DNA from: Haliclona indistincta
Taxonomy: Eukaryota; Porifera; Demospongiae; Haplosclerida; Chalinidae
Reading direction: 5' to 3'
Assembly: GCA_964017065.1 (NCBI GenBank)
Contig: OZ024783.1
Span: forward strand, 9,127,367-9,191,366
DNA: 64,000 bases
Shown: positions 40,676 to 49,985 of the stretch, piece after piece
Position numbering within the stretch: position 1 is the first letter of the stretch
Layout: each line of letters opens with the position of its first letter
Notes under the pieces: generated by a model
The model's database searches: none
What the model saw: only the letters and a program-made list of their open reading frames with translations
Told to the model about the DNA's origin: nothing
Position numbers and translations under genes: made by a program

Positions 40676-41199
40676 TTACCTAGTGTTCACATGCAGTTAA
40701 GGTGGCGGGTGTCATTAACGCGTAGAATTATTCATACTTGTGGTTACCACAACTATGCACAAGCTGTTCGCCTGGGTAAACCGCACGTAATATGAATACA
40801 AGGCACGAAGCTCTGCATGTTCCAGTCGCTCGTTACAATGGCTACTTCAATGCATCAAGCTGACGATAATTCCGAGCTTTCTGAGCAACAATATATGTGA
40901 GCAACAATATTATGTGTTCTTATGTGTACACAAGTAGTGTACACATAAGCACGTACAATTGCCTATGTGCACGTGATATAGTCTGCATAGGTGTGGTCAT
41001 TCCAGCTCAAAATCAAAATGGAAGCTTTTGAACCAACCATCGCACTCTTGTTCACACAAGGGTGCGACTATCAGTTCGTATCTTCAGGGAGTCGCCGCCG
41101 GAAGACGTGGTTTTTCGACAAGAAGTGTGAGACGATTTTGCTCAAATAGAGGAAAGATTATTCGGCATAATTTAAGCGGCTTACAGTTAGATGATTAGA
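40676..41199. other. Unassigned sequence with a short palindrome
   Basis: CTTATGTGTACAC-AAGTA-GTGTACACATAAG forms a hairpin near 40918-40950. No gene recognised. Confidence 0.4.
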
Positions 41200-41608
41200 T
41201 CAAGTGGTGAGGTTCTTCGAATGAGAGGAACATTACAAGGACTTTTTCGTTCATACGGAATTCAAGTGAGCCAAAGGCGAATTACATCGTCACTGAGAAG
41301 ATTGGCTCCCTTTCAGTACCATGCAGGAACGGCGTCAAGACACCTATAGTCTGCTCAATCCAGTCCCATACCCCGCTTCCCACTATGGCGAGAAACTTCA
41401 TTTAGACCAAAATGAAAAATTGGTCACGTATGGTGTTACTCATGTTATAGCTGTGACGAGACGAGTCCTATGGGACCATCAATGCTGCACAGCGGCGGAC
41501 AGAAAAGCATCTGCAGCAGGAACGATTCGATCCACTATCCCACGACAAGAACTGAAGAATTGTTTTGTACTAGAACTATTATCATTGACGCACATTTACA
41601 ATTATTAG
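41200..41608 (+). pseudogene. Integrase-core (RVE-like) transposon relic
   Basis: The first frame (41200 to ~41345) reads EVLRMRGTLQGLFRSYGIQV and SQRRITSSLRRLAP. After a frameshift near 41325 comes LLNPVPYPASHYGEKLHLDQ, NEKLVTYGVTHVIAV. The NP.PY.A.YFG.KLH.DQNEKL...GVTHV pattern is typical of integrase-core proteins abundant in sponge and cnidarian genomes, where the D of HxDQ would be catalytic. The second Asp and the rest of the core are not found. Dead fragment. Confidence 0.4.
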
Positions 41609-42008
41609 TATAAAATCTCAGTATCGTGGTGGTATCACGTGCATACTATATCTTTTCGACCATTAGTGTCGATTTTCACTAGCAGTTTAGAACTTGCGCC
41701 ATGACAGTTTGTTTGCCCTTCAGGTGGTAAAATCTGGAAAAATATCATCATTGTTATTATAACAAGTGCTATTGTGCTCATTACTTGATTTGAATAATCC
41801 ACTTAATCGAAAATCAAATTTAAAGCATTCTAAGCAAGGGCGCATAGTCTTCGACAAGAGGGCATGTATCTCTCCCGTATTAATTCGTCTTTAACGGAGT
41901 CCATCTTCACCTACCACTTACAGACGAGTTTAATGGAATTATTGATGTCACATGACTCCCACGTCACGTGACACAAAGCCATATGAATGAGGTTGCTCAG
42001 TAACGATG

Positions 42009-42249
42009 TTCTGTAATCTGCCATCGTCTGTAAATGGTACAGTGGAACACACGAAGAGAGTGTAAAACTATGTTTTTGACATTTTATTTTAATATTTCAG
42101 GGTTGATCATGTTGCAGGTACCACTATGATCCTCCGTCCTGATCAACATACTTTGTCCCTGAGATATGAAACAAAATGTCAAAAACATAGTTTTACACTC
42201 TCTTTGTGTGTTCCACTGTACCATTTACAGACGATGGCAGATTACAGAA
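42009..42249. mobile_element. 241-bp foldback element with ~77-bp near-perfect arms
   Basis: The left arm starting TTCTGTAATCTGCCATCGTC and the right arm ending GACGATGGCAGATTACAGAA are complementary for about 77 bp with one or two mismatches (ACACACGAAGAG against CTCTTTGTGTGT), around a loop of about 85 bases. No coding capacity. A transcript would fold into a long perfect hairpin. Confidence 0.85.
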
Positions 42250-42820
42250 GAAACTTTCAATAAACCTTATTTACAGAGCTTACTATCAGCGTCTTAACTT
42301 TCTCGACGAATTTCACATAATAAAATCCAGCTGGAAAATCATCAGATGTTGCATAGTTGATTTTGTCATGATTAAATTCTAAGACTTCAACCTGTTCGTA
42401 ATGCTTGTCATGACTGTTTGTTTGCCCTTCAGGAGACAAAATCCAGCATCATGAATCATCTAAAACACAAGCTCACTTCGAGTGCTTCAATCAACATGAT
42501 TGTATCGAGAAACGTAAAAAAGCGAGATAGCACTCCAACTAAAATATCAAGATTTTTCACATGACTTCCGACAGAGATCTCGCATACACAACATTTGCCC
42601 GTCAACCAAAAATGTGAGTCTTCTTCTTAGTTTTTGTTCTCACGATTGTCTGTTTGCCCTTCAGGTGAGATACACTTTACTTTTCCAGAGAATCCTACTT
42701 CCACGTGTTGAATCGAAAAGGTGGTTTAAAAAAGTGGATACATGCACATTTTCTCAGTCCTGCCATGACTGTTTGTTACTAAATTTGGAGAGACCGGTCA
42801 GACAAACAACTAAGCCAGAA

Positions 42821-43103
42821 CAAATTTGCAGAAGCTACTAAAACAAGGCCCCCAAGCAAAAGGAAGATAATTGAAGATGATATTAGTGAGACAGTTAGAG
42901 CTGTGTCACAAATGCGATTGTGGAGTAGAATGGTGGCAGCTGGGCATCACTCTAGCCTCACAACACCTCCTAATATACCAGCTATTAATGGACTGATACC
43001 AAAGCATAGGAAACAAGAATCTTTAGCTGAAGCGGTAGCTGGGATAGTGAGTTCTATGCGTAACCCCGATCATAACATTAACCAAGTCAGCAACTTGCGC
43101 TAA
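42821..43103 (+). pseudogene. SHOCT-protein gene of IS630-like element, copy A (truncated)
   Basis: The frame reads TKTRPPSKRKIIEDD then SQMRLWSRMVAAGHHS, TPPNIPAINGLIPKHRKQES and AGIVSSMRN. It aligns with the copy at 43333 (PQIRLWARMIASGNHDS, PSIPAITGVAPKRKRES) but breaks off at ~43075, before the SHOCT-like end, where transposase sequence in the opposite orientation begins. An internal deletion has removed the ends of both converging genes. Confidence 0.55.
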
Positions 43104-43325
43104 TGTTGTCATTACTTCATCAACAGTTCCTGTGGTGATCTTGCAATCTAGCACCCCAGTTGTGCTCATTATGGCAATACTAGACAGCCTCTCTCCTCTA
43201 AGAATTACCTTTTGAGCCAAGGCTGGCTTCCCCCTCCAGCTATAAGCATATCGTCTCAAAGTATCTCTTCTGTCAGTCCCGGTCTCATCGAGAAAACGAA
43301 CAAGCAAAAAAAGGCACAAATCCAA
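43104..43325 (-). pseudogene. IS630/Tc1-like transposase fragment, copy A
   Basis: Reading leftwards: VRFLDETGTDRRDTLRRYAY then SWRGKPALAQKVILRGERLS and GVLDCKITTGTVDE. It is closely similar to the central part of copy B (FVDETGTDRRDMLRRYSY). It holds the first catalytic Asp (LDETG) only. Both ends are missing. Confidence 0.7.
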
Positions 43326-43332
43326 CTACACG

Positions 43333-43680
43333 ATGCCTCAAATACGCTTGTGGGCCCGAATGATAGCATCAGGGAACCATGATAGTTTTGATGATGCTCC
43401 ATCCATTCCCGCTATAACAGGTGTTGCACCTAAAAGGAAGCGAGAATCCTTATCTACTGGTGTTGCATCAAGTATAGCCAGCGCAATTCGTCCTGATGTA
43501 GGACCAAGTTCATCTTCACCAGCTGGACGGTCTCCCGGCAAAATTTCAGACCTGCATTTGAAAAAGTTACAGGAGCTCCGTGAATTACAGCAACTTCTAG
43601 ATCTAGGAGTTCTAACTCCCGAGGAGTTTGCGGAGCAGAAATCAATAGTTTTAGAGTCTTTGCGCAAGTTGACAGAATGA
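43333..43680 (+). CDS. Accessory protein with SHOCT-like C-terminus, 115 aa, IS630-like element copy B
   Basis: The frame is intact. Residues 1-60 form a conserved block shared with copy A (PQIRLWARMIASGNHDS, PAITGVAPKRKRE). The C-terminus (LKKLQELRELQQLLDLGVLT followed by PEEFAEQKSIVLESL) fits the SHOCT pattern, a short C-terminal helix-turn-helix-like module (L..L..L...G.IT.EEF...K..LL), found in many proteins of unknown role. The gene points toward the transposase, stops ~80 bp before it, and the same pairing occurs in copy A. I infer that it is a second gene of the transposon. Its function is unknown. Confidence 0.6.
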   Translation: MPQIRLWARMIASGNHDSFDDAPSIPAITGVAPKRKRESLSTGVASSIASAIRPDVGPSSSSPAGRSPGKISDLHLKKLQELRELQQLLDLGVLTPEEFAEQKSIVLESLRKLTE

Positions 43681-43760
43681 TATCAACTAGTATTACTATT
43701 ATCAATGACAATCATGTTATTATAATTGTTATCAACTCTACATAGTAATAATGATTATTG

Positions 43761-44740
43761 CTACATTGGGTAAATACCGGCATGACTAATCCAGCTACGA
43801 CAATCTTCAGCAGTGATAGCTGAAAACACAGCCAGCACAATATCCTGTAGATCCATTTCATTCATGTCCAAATTCTCTTCATAATGCTTGATTGTAACTT
43901 TAAGCTTAGAAAAGAGTTCCTCGATTGGATTATAATCAGGGGAGTAGGGAGGGAGAAAGAGTACCAGTGCTCCTACCTGTTCCACCATGCTCATGATGCC
44001 GTCAACGTGATGAATTGCTCCGTTGTCTAACATGTGGGGGTTAGTTCCGTTGAACGGCATCAACTGTGGGAGAAGATAGGATTGTACAAAGTCGTAAAAT
44101 ATATCTCCATCTACAGTTTCAACTGTAATTTTGCAGTCCAACACACCCATTGTGCTCATCATGGCTATGCTGGAGAGACGTTGACCTCGGACAAGTAGCT
44201 TGTGCGCAACAGCTGGTTTTCCTCTCCAACTGTATGAATACCTCCTGAGCATGTCTCTTCTATCAGTGCCAGTTTCATCCACAAAAATAAACATGTCTGC
44301 ATTGTATATAGAAACTTCACTAGCAAACGTTGCACGCAAGATTTCATCTCTCTGCAAGACTACTACTCTCATTCTTTGTCTCGAAAATCCGCTCTTGTGC
44401 ATGAATCGACAAATAGTAGATGGTGTCAACTCTGAATCAGTGAGGTACTTAATTTTAGCTATGATCTAGTGTAGCATTATCCCTGGTTGATCCAGAACTA
44501 TTTGGAGCAGAAGAATTTGAATAGATTCTGTCAACTGGCGAGGTAAGTTCGTTGTGTCGTATTGTTTCTTGCTCACGTGGCCAGTACGGCGAAATAGTTG
44601 GACCGTTGTACTAACAGTTGAAGGATCAACGCACAAGTTAGCAACGACTTCATCACATGTTAGGTCCAGTGCTCATACTGATATACCATTCGCCAGCGAA
44701 GGTCCTCCGAATAAGCACTACAGCGACTTGGTTCACAGCT
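43761..44740 (-). pseudogene. IS630/Tc1-mariner-type DDE transposase, copy B (one stop, one frameshift)
   Basis: The 3' 222 codons (44429-43761) are open and carry the DDE domain: FVDETGTDRR (first D), MLDNGAIHHV (second D) and PPYSPDYNPIEE (E), with 34 residues between the last two. Upstream in the same frame are helix-turn-helix-like sequence (CDEVVANLCVDPSTVSTTVQ) and KIKYLTDSELTPSTICRFMH, interrupted by a TAG at 44468-44466. A frameshift near 44670 separates the N-terminal YSEDLRWRMVYQYE. The whole matches the length and order of a ~340-residue DD34E transposase, so the copy died recently. Confidence 0.85.
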
Positions 44741-45032
44741 CGTTCGACGGTTATTTGCCATTTCTTTGCCTGACCACACCCCTGCAATGCGGCCAACACA
44801 TGATCACGCACGTGCGCGCTCCACGGTCTACGGTTTTTCTAATGCAAGAAGCCTGAAAACCGCTGTATTTTGCAGTGCCACTGTTTGCATACTCACCATG
44901 GTAACCATAGTTATAGGCTGTGGAGTGTATGTTTGGATACCACTACATGCTGGATTGGAGTTGAAGGATCTTTGCCGTATGCACTCCTGCACGTACTAAG
45001 TGGCACACATTGATGTTCAACTTCAAAATATT

Positions 45033-45810
45033 TATGCCTCGGTGGGCGGAGCCACGAGGCATACAGTAGTCGTGTTGTCATTCAGTCATTCAGTCATTCT
45101 GTCATTCTGTCAGTCTGTCGCAACGATTTCTCGTAGCTCGCGGAAAACTAATCGCTGAAACAAGCAACACGGGTAGAAATCGATACTTGCTCGGATTTGA
45201 ATTTTCAGAAGTTTGATTTTAAAGCTTAGTGCGTAAGTTACCGCGTGAATTGCTCACGGCTGGTTCAGTTTTGTAGCGCACGCTGAAAGTTAAGCTCTGA
45301 AACTAGCAATGCAAATAGTACACGGTATTATCTCGCTCTAGAACATGTGAAAACTTTATACGAAGCTTTGTTCGTGAGTTATGGCGCAATTTGCTCACCG
45401 GCTCGCGATCGAGCTGTTGCTGGCGATCTTGAAAGGCAAAGCTATCCATAGGTGACTACCTAGAAGCTTATAGGTTAGAATTTCACTACAGGATAGCAGC
45501 ACAGGTCCAGAGAAATTGTGTGAGCAAGCTATGGAAGCTATCTAGTATGCATGGGCTGTACTGAACATTGTAGACACGCCCAGTTCAATTGTGGTCAGCA
45601 CTGATTGGCTTCTGATTGCATAACTATATATTGCTGTACAGAAGGCTGCAGTTTATTGTGTATGTTTTTATAAGTTGTCAGCCACTAACATAGTGTTCAA
45701 CTAGCAACAGCAGACTTTCATTACTGCTTGTGTATTTCAGTTCAGCGTATTTAGTCAGACAGGCATGTATGCATAACGTTCCACTGAGGCATAAGCACCT
45801 TCGGTGCCTA
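45033..45810. mobile_element. Non-autonomous element, copy 2 (related to 20189-20757)
   Basis: Starts TATGCCTCGGTGGGCGGAGC ... CGAGGCATA (hairpin) and ends GAGGCATAAGCACCTTCGG. Inside are TCATTCAGTCATTC repeats, ATTTGCTCACCGGCTCGCG, CCATAGGTGACTACCTAG and TTGTGGTCAGCACT in the same order as in copy 1. End hairpins differ in sequence but not in design. No coding capacity. Confidence 0.65.
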
Positions 45811-48149
45811 GTTGTTTTAGAAATCTGTATTAGTTACTTCGACTGATTTGCAGTTTTGCTGAAACAGTAGAAGACCTTATGGGTCATACCGTGTCATAAT
45901 TCATCTGTTATTGGTCAGTAACTAGGCGACAACATACCTTCACACCTCAGTGTGTAACCTATGAATTCATATCTTGGGCATTTATTGCAATTTTAAGCAG
46001 CTAGTACAATATCATTTCATTCATGAGAATCACTTCTTGTGTTATCCAATGTAGTGAAATGTGATTATGCACATAATTATAAATGTAGATATTAATCGTG
46101 AATTTTATACTTAAACTAAAAATTCTACCAATTCTACCAACATCTGTATTCCACTACTACCTACTTGTTAGTGTATCAAATTTGGCACTTTTATCACAAA
46201 ATGCACGATTGTTCTGCCATGTGGACCAACTACTATAAACATTGTTGTTATTCACACCAAAATACTTGTAAAGACACCTAGCCATACATCTATCATTGTC
46301 AGATAAAGTGAGTATGTGCTAAACTGATTCACAAAAACTAAGGTTTTGACAACAATGGACATCACAGGCTCACAACATTCCTTCAACTACAAAGAAGAAC
46401 ACGACACAACAAGTCAACAACACGAGTAAAGTGAAGGAACGAGGATACAGGTGCAGCAAGCACACAACACTGTTCGCTTCACTGTATTGTCAGCACTACG
46501 TACAATATTTTTCAAAGAATTCTCAACACAATCACACTACCATAATCGCACCAAGACAAGTTGTTAGCCTCTGCTGTGGACCAAATGTCAACTCAAGTGT
46601 ATGCATATATGCAGAAACATTTTCTATTTTATGCTACATAGAAAACTAGAGGTTATTGACTTGCAGTAGTAATGCGAGAAAATGATGTAAATCAGTCGCC
46701 GCAAGTGCTAGTTTCACACTACGTTTTGTCGATGAAAAACGTGTACTATTTAAAGATGAACATGAGTCACACGACGCGCTATCTTGCTGATAAATAGCTC
46801 ACGTTAATAGTTTATGCATTGCACAATACAAATAGTGAGTCTTACCGTAGCTTGGAGCAGACCTCACACCACGCATAGAACAATTATTTACTAATGCACT
46901 TACATAAAATATACAGTCAGGAATATACCAAAATTAATACGCATACATTAGGTAACTTATATGTAAGCATTTGTACTCCACATAGTCAGTACAGTAACAT
47001 TATACGAATACTAAGCATTCATACTTTAGTATAATTATTATTTTCTACTAAGCAATGCATTGTTCTAACTAAGTACCTTTTCGTCTCTATTTGAACTTTG
47101 TGAAGTTGAGAGAGAAGAGCAGGATACGATGATAGAGACAGAGAGTTCGGCCATTTCAGTAACAGATGACCAGCCAACTGCAGCCTATGAGGAAGACAGA
47201 GAAATAAGTACTATTTGAACACTATTATTGTAGTACCATGTCATAATAGATGGGTTAGTTGTGTTGGTCGACAGTAGATCAACAAGTGAAGACCAGTTGT
47301 GTCCAGCCTGCGTCTTTTAGCTGAGAAAAAGATAAAACAATAAAAAAATCAACAATAGCACATACTATAATATTAACAATAAATACAATATATAAAATTA
47401 TTATTGAAAGCTACTCTGAGCTTGGGCCAGCAGGAGCAGTATGATCATTATAGCGGAGTGATAGCTAACCTAAGCCTATAAACAGTATTCACGCATCTCG
47501 TACTTGTACTAGCATGGCTCCGGTCGATGTAGCTCCAATGTAAACACAAGCTGCAGGAACTTGTAGTGGTGGTCTCCTTCTTGTAGATGGAATTGCTCGG
47601 GCACGTCGCAGCTAGTACCCAGCTAGTTTTTTGGTTTTTTGCACTTGCAGTGTGCGTACAAACGTCATCATAACTATTACATCATTATGTGCAAACGGCA
47701 TCATAACTATGACATCATTGCAGGGCCGATGGTAAAATTAAGATGGCGACATCGCAATAGCTTGAACAAGTATAACAGTACTGTATTCACATGGTTCCTG
47801 TCACCATTAATAAAATACACATGTAAAAATAATGAATAGGTCAGAGACTGTACAGCTGCAATAATCCAGTCGTTACAAATGGGGCTATATGAGCAGTTTT
47901 CGGTTCGGCAGCTCTGCTGTTCTGCTAAACAAGTCATTGGATAGAAATAAAATGTAGTTTAACGTAACACCTTGAGCGTAGTTAATTGGGAACGACAACG
48001 AAAATACGCAACATCGTTCTCAATGGATATGGGGGGCGCGGCCACTGAGGTTGACGCATGCGTACAGTGGTAGCATGAGGCAACCATCAGCATCAAGGTC
48101 TAGTTACGCCAACGATTCAAGAAGAAGCTAGGAAGGTCTAATAACGCCA
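45811..48149. other. Unassigned AT-rich sequence before the DIRS element
   Basis: Only short frames. A doubled block (CGTCATCATAACTATTACAT and GGCATCATAACTATGACATC) lies near 47660-47720, and an AAGATGGCGACAT motif near 47740. AAGGTCTA(G/A)T(T/A)ACGCCAA occurs twice at 48099-48150 and may belong to the DIRS 5' end. Confidence 0.4.
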
Positions 48150-49815
48150 ATGAGCGACGACGAGAGTGACAACTTGACGAACACCGCGGGCAAGGGAAAG
48201 TCAGCGGGAGATCCTCCCGGTCCCTCACAGCCCTTGACACACGAGTCCCTCGAAGCCATTGCCAGCATGGTGGCTGAGAAATTGCGGGCCTCCATGTCCA
48301 ACCCGGTAAAAGACGTTGGCTCGACTTCAGCGGGTAAGCAAATCTTCACACACACACACACACACGCACGCACGTGCACCCACCTAGTACACTTAGGCAC
48401 ACACACACGCACGCACCCCATCGAGTATGCCAAGTGGGCATAAAAAAGAAAGTGTGCCAAGTGGGCATAATGCCGAGTGGGCATAAAAAGAAAGTGTGCC
48501 AAGTGGGCATAATGCCGAGTGGGCATAAAAAGAAAGTGTGCCAAGTGGGCATAATGCCGAGTGGGCATAAAAAGAAAGTGTGCCAAGTGGGCATAATGCC
48601 GAGTGGGCATAAAAAGAAAGTGTGCCAAGTGGGCATAATGCCGAGTGGGCATAAGAAGCATGCCGAGTGGGCATACAGCTGTGCCGAGTGGGCATATAGC
48701 TGTGCCGAGTGGGCATATAGCTGTGCCGAGTGGGCATAGAAAGCGTGCCGAGTGGGCACATAGCTGTGCCGAGTGGGCATATAGCTGTGCCGAGTGGGCA
48801 TTACAGCAACAGTGTGCCAAGAGGGCACCCCCTGGTGACAGGCCGAAAGGGCTAGCAAGCCACGCAGTTTTGGGGGAAATTGAAGGGTCACCATGGTGAC
48901 AGTTAAGGATGCAGGTAGTCTGCCTCAAATAACAGTCTACCCCCTTTCTCCCTTATAGACAAGGGGCCAGTCATCCCCATTAAAGTTATCCCTGGGGGAA
49001 AAGACTCTCACACAGTATCACTCGCTACAATAGTAGCAAACAAAGCAGCCAAAGACGGCACGGGAGCAGTTACTGGAGTAACCAGTGAGAAAGGTCCTGA
49101 GGATCTAGCCTTCATAGGTGAAGGCTTCCCTCCTATTCCAACAAAAATAGTGAAGAAAATTGAGAGAGGTGAATACGTAGATTTCATCGATCTGCTGCCT
49201 CGGAAGCCAGGCGGGGAAGAGCAGTCGTATTCAGAGCTTGCAAAAGAGGGCATCATTGTGGTGACCGAATCCCGTCACCTGAAGTCACAAAAAAAGTCCA
49301 TCCAGGACGCAGCGACCTGGACAGAGGCATTCCTAACATTCGCCACCATCCGCAACAAGAAACATCCATCCCATACCAACGACCTGCTAGCCTATGGGGC
49401 TATGATAGTACGAGGTGCAAAGGAATACAAAGGGTCAGGCTGGTTGTCTTACGACTTCCAATACAGAAGGCTTGCAGCAGCCAGGGGGAACCTGGGAAAC
49501 TGGGGTCAACGAGATGTCGCCCTTTGGAACGACACAGTGTGTAAACCTGGCTGCAACGACAATTCCAAGCTCGTTACAAGCGACTCCGCGCCAGAGGACA
49601 GCCATGGTCAAAAGCGCAGACCTCCAAGTTCTCAGATTGGTAACTCCAACAAAAAAACAAAACCAATAGGAAAGGATAAGCAATGGAAAGCGTCCGTGTG
49701 CTACCAGTACAGCTATGCTGGAAAGTGCGGAAAAGAAAGATGCAGCTACCTCCACATCTGTTATGATTGTGGAGGGGCTCACTCACAGTCATCTTGCCCC
49801 AAAAAGGAAGCTTAG
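48150..49815 (+). CDS. DIRS-like gag, two exons (48150-48333 and 48959-49815), 346 aa predicted
   Basis: Exon 1 starts at ATG 48150 (MSDDESDNLTNTAG) and ends at a GTAAGC donor at 48334. Exon 2 follows a pyrimidine-rich acceptor (CTTTCTCCCTTATAG, ending 48958). The split codon joins as GAC, and the frame then stays open without a stop to 49815, in register with the long ORF from 49150. The C-terminus has Cys/His motifs of nucleic-acid-binding type (CGKERCSYLHICYDCGG then HSQSSC). Such gag-like proteins package the RNA. Unspliced, the frame would run into repeats and stop, so splicing looks required. Introns are unusual in retroelements. Confidence 0.75.
48334..48958 (+). repeat. Intron of DIRS gag filled by a CA microsatellite and a GTGCCGAGTGGGCATA minisatellite
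   Basis: After the donor come (CA)n and ACGCACG runs (48346-48420), then about 20 copies of a 16-base core GTGCC(G/A)AGTGGGCATA. They are arranged first as a ~57-base higher-order unit with AAAAAGAAA spacers (five copies) and then as ~21-base units with TAGCT spacers. Long minus-strand frames across it are artefacts of the repeat. Confidence 0.85.
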
Positions 49816-49985
49816 ATTTTGTTTTTCTCACATACTCACCTCCATTCTCTTCGGGGAATGTGAAACTCCGCAAGGATCATCAACTATTATCACTTGTTAT
49901 CAACTGTTTATCACTCATCAGCTTCCTGCAAACATTATTTATCATAATAATAATTGAATTGAGCTCACAAAGAGCTGAATAGCGA

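Noticed and set aside
48128..48928. Minus-strand frames of 266, 182 and 122 codons as genes
   Set aside because: They are read from the intronic minisatellite and lie opposite the DIRS gag. The peptide is a pure repeat.
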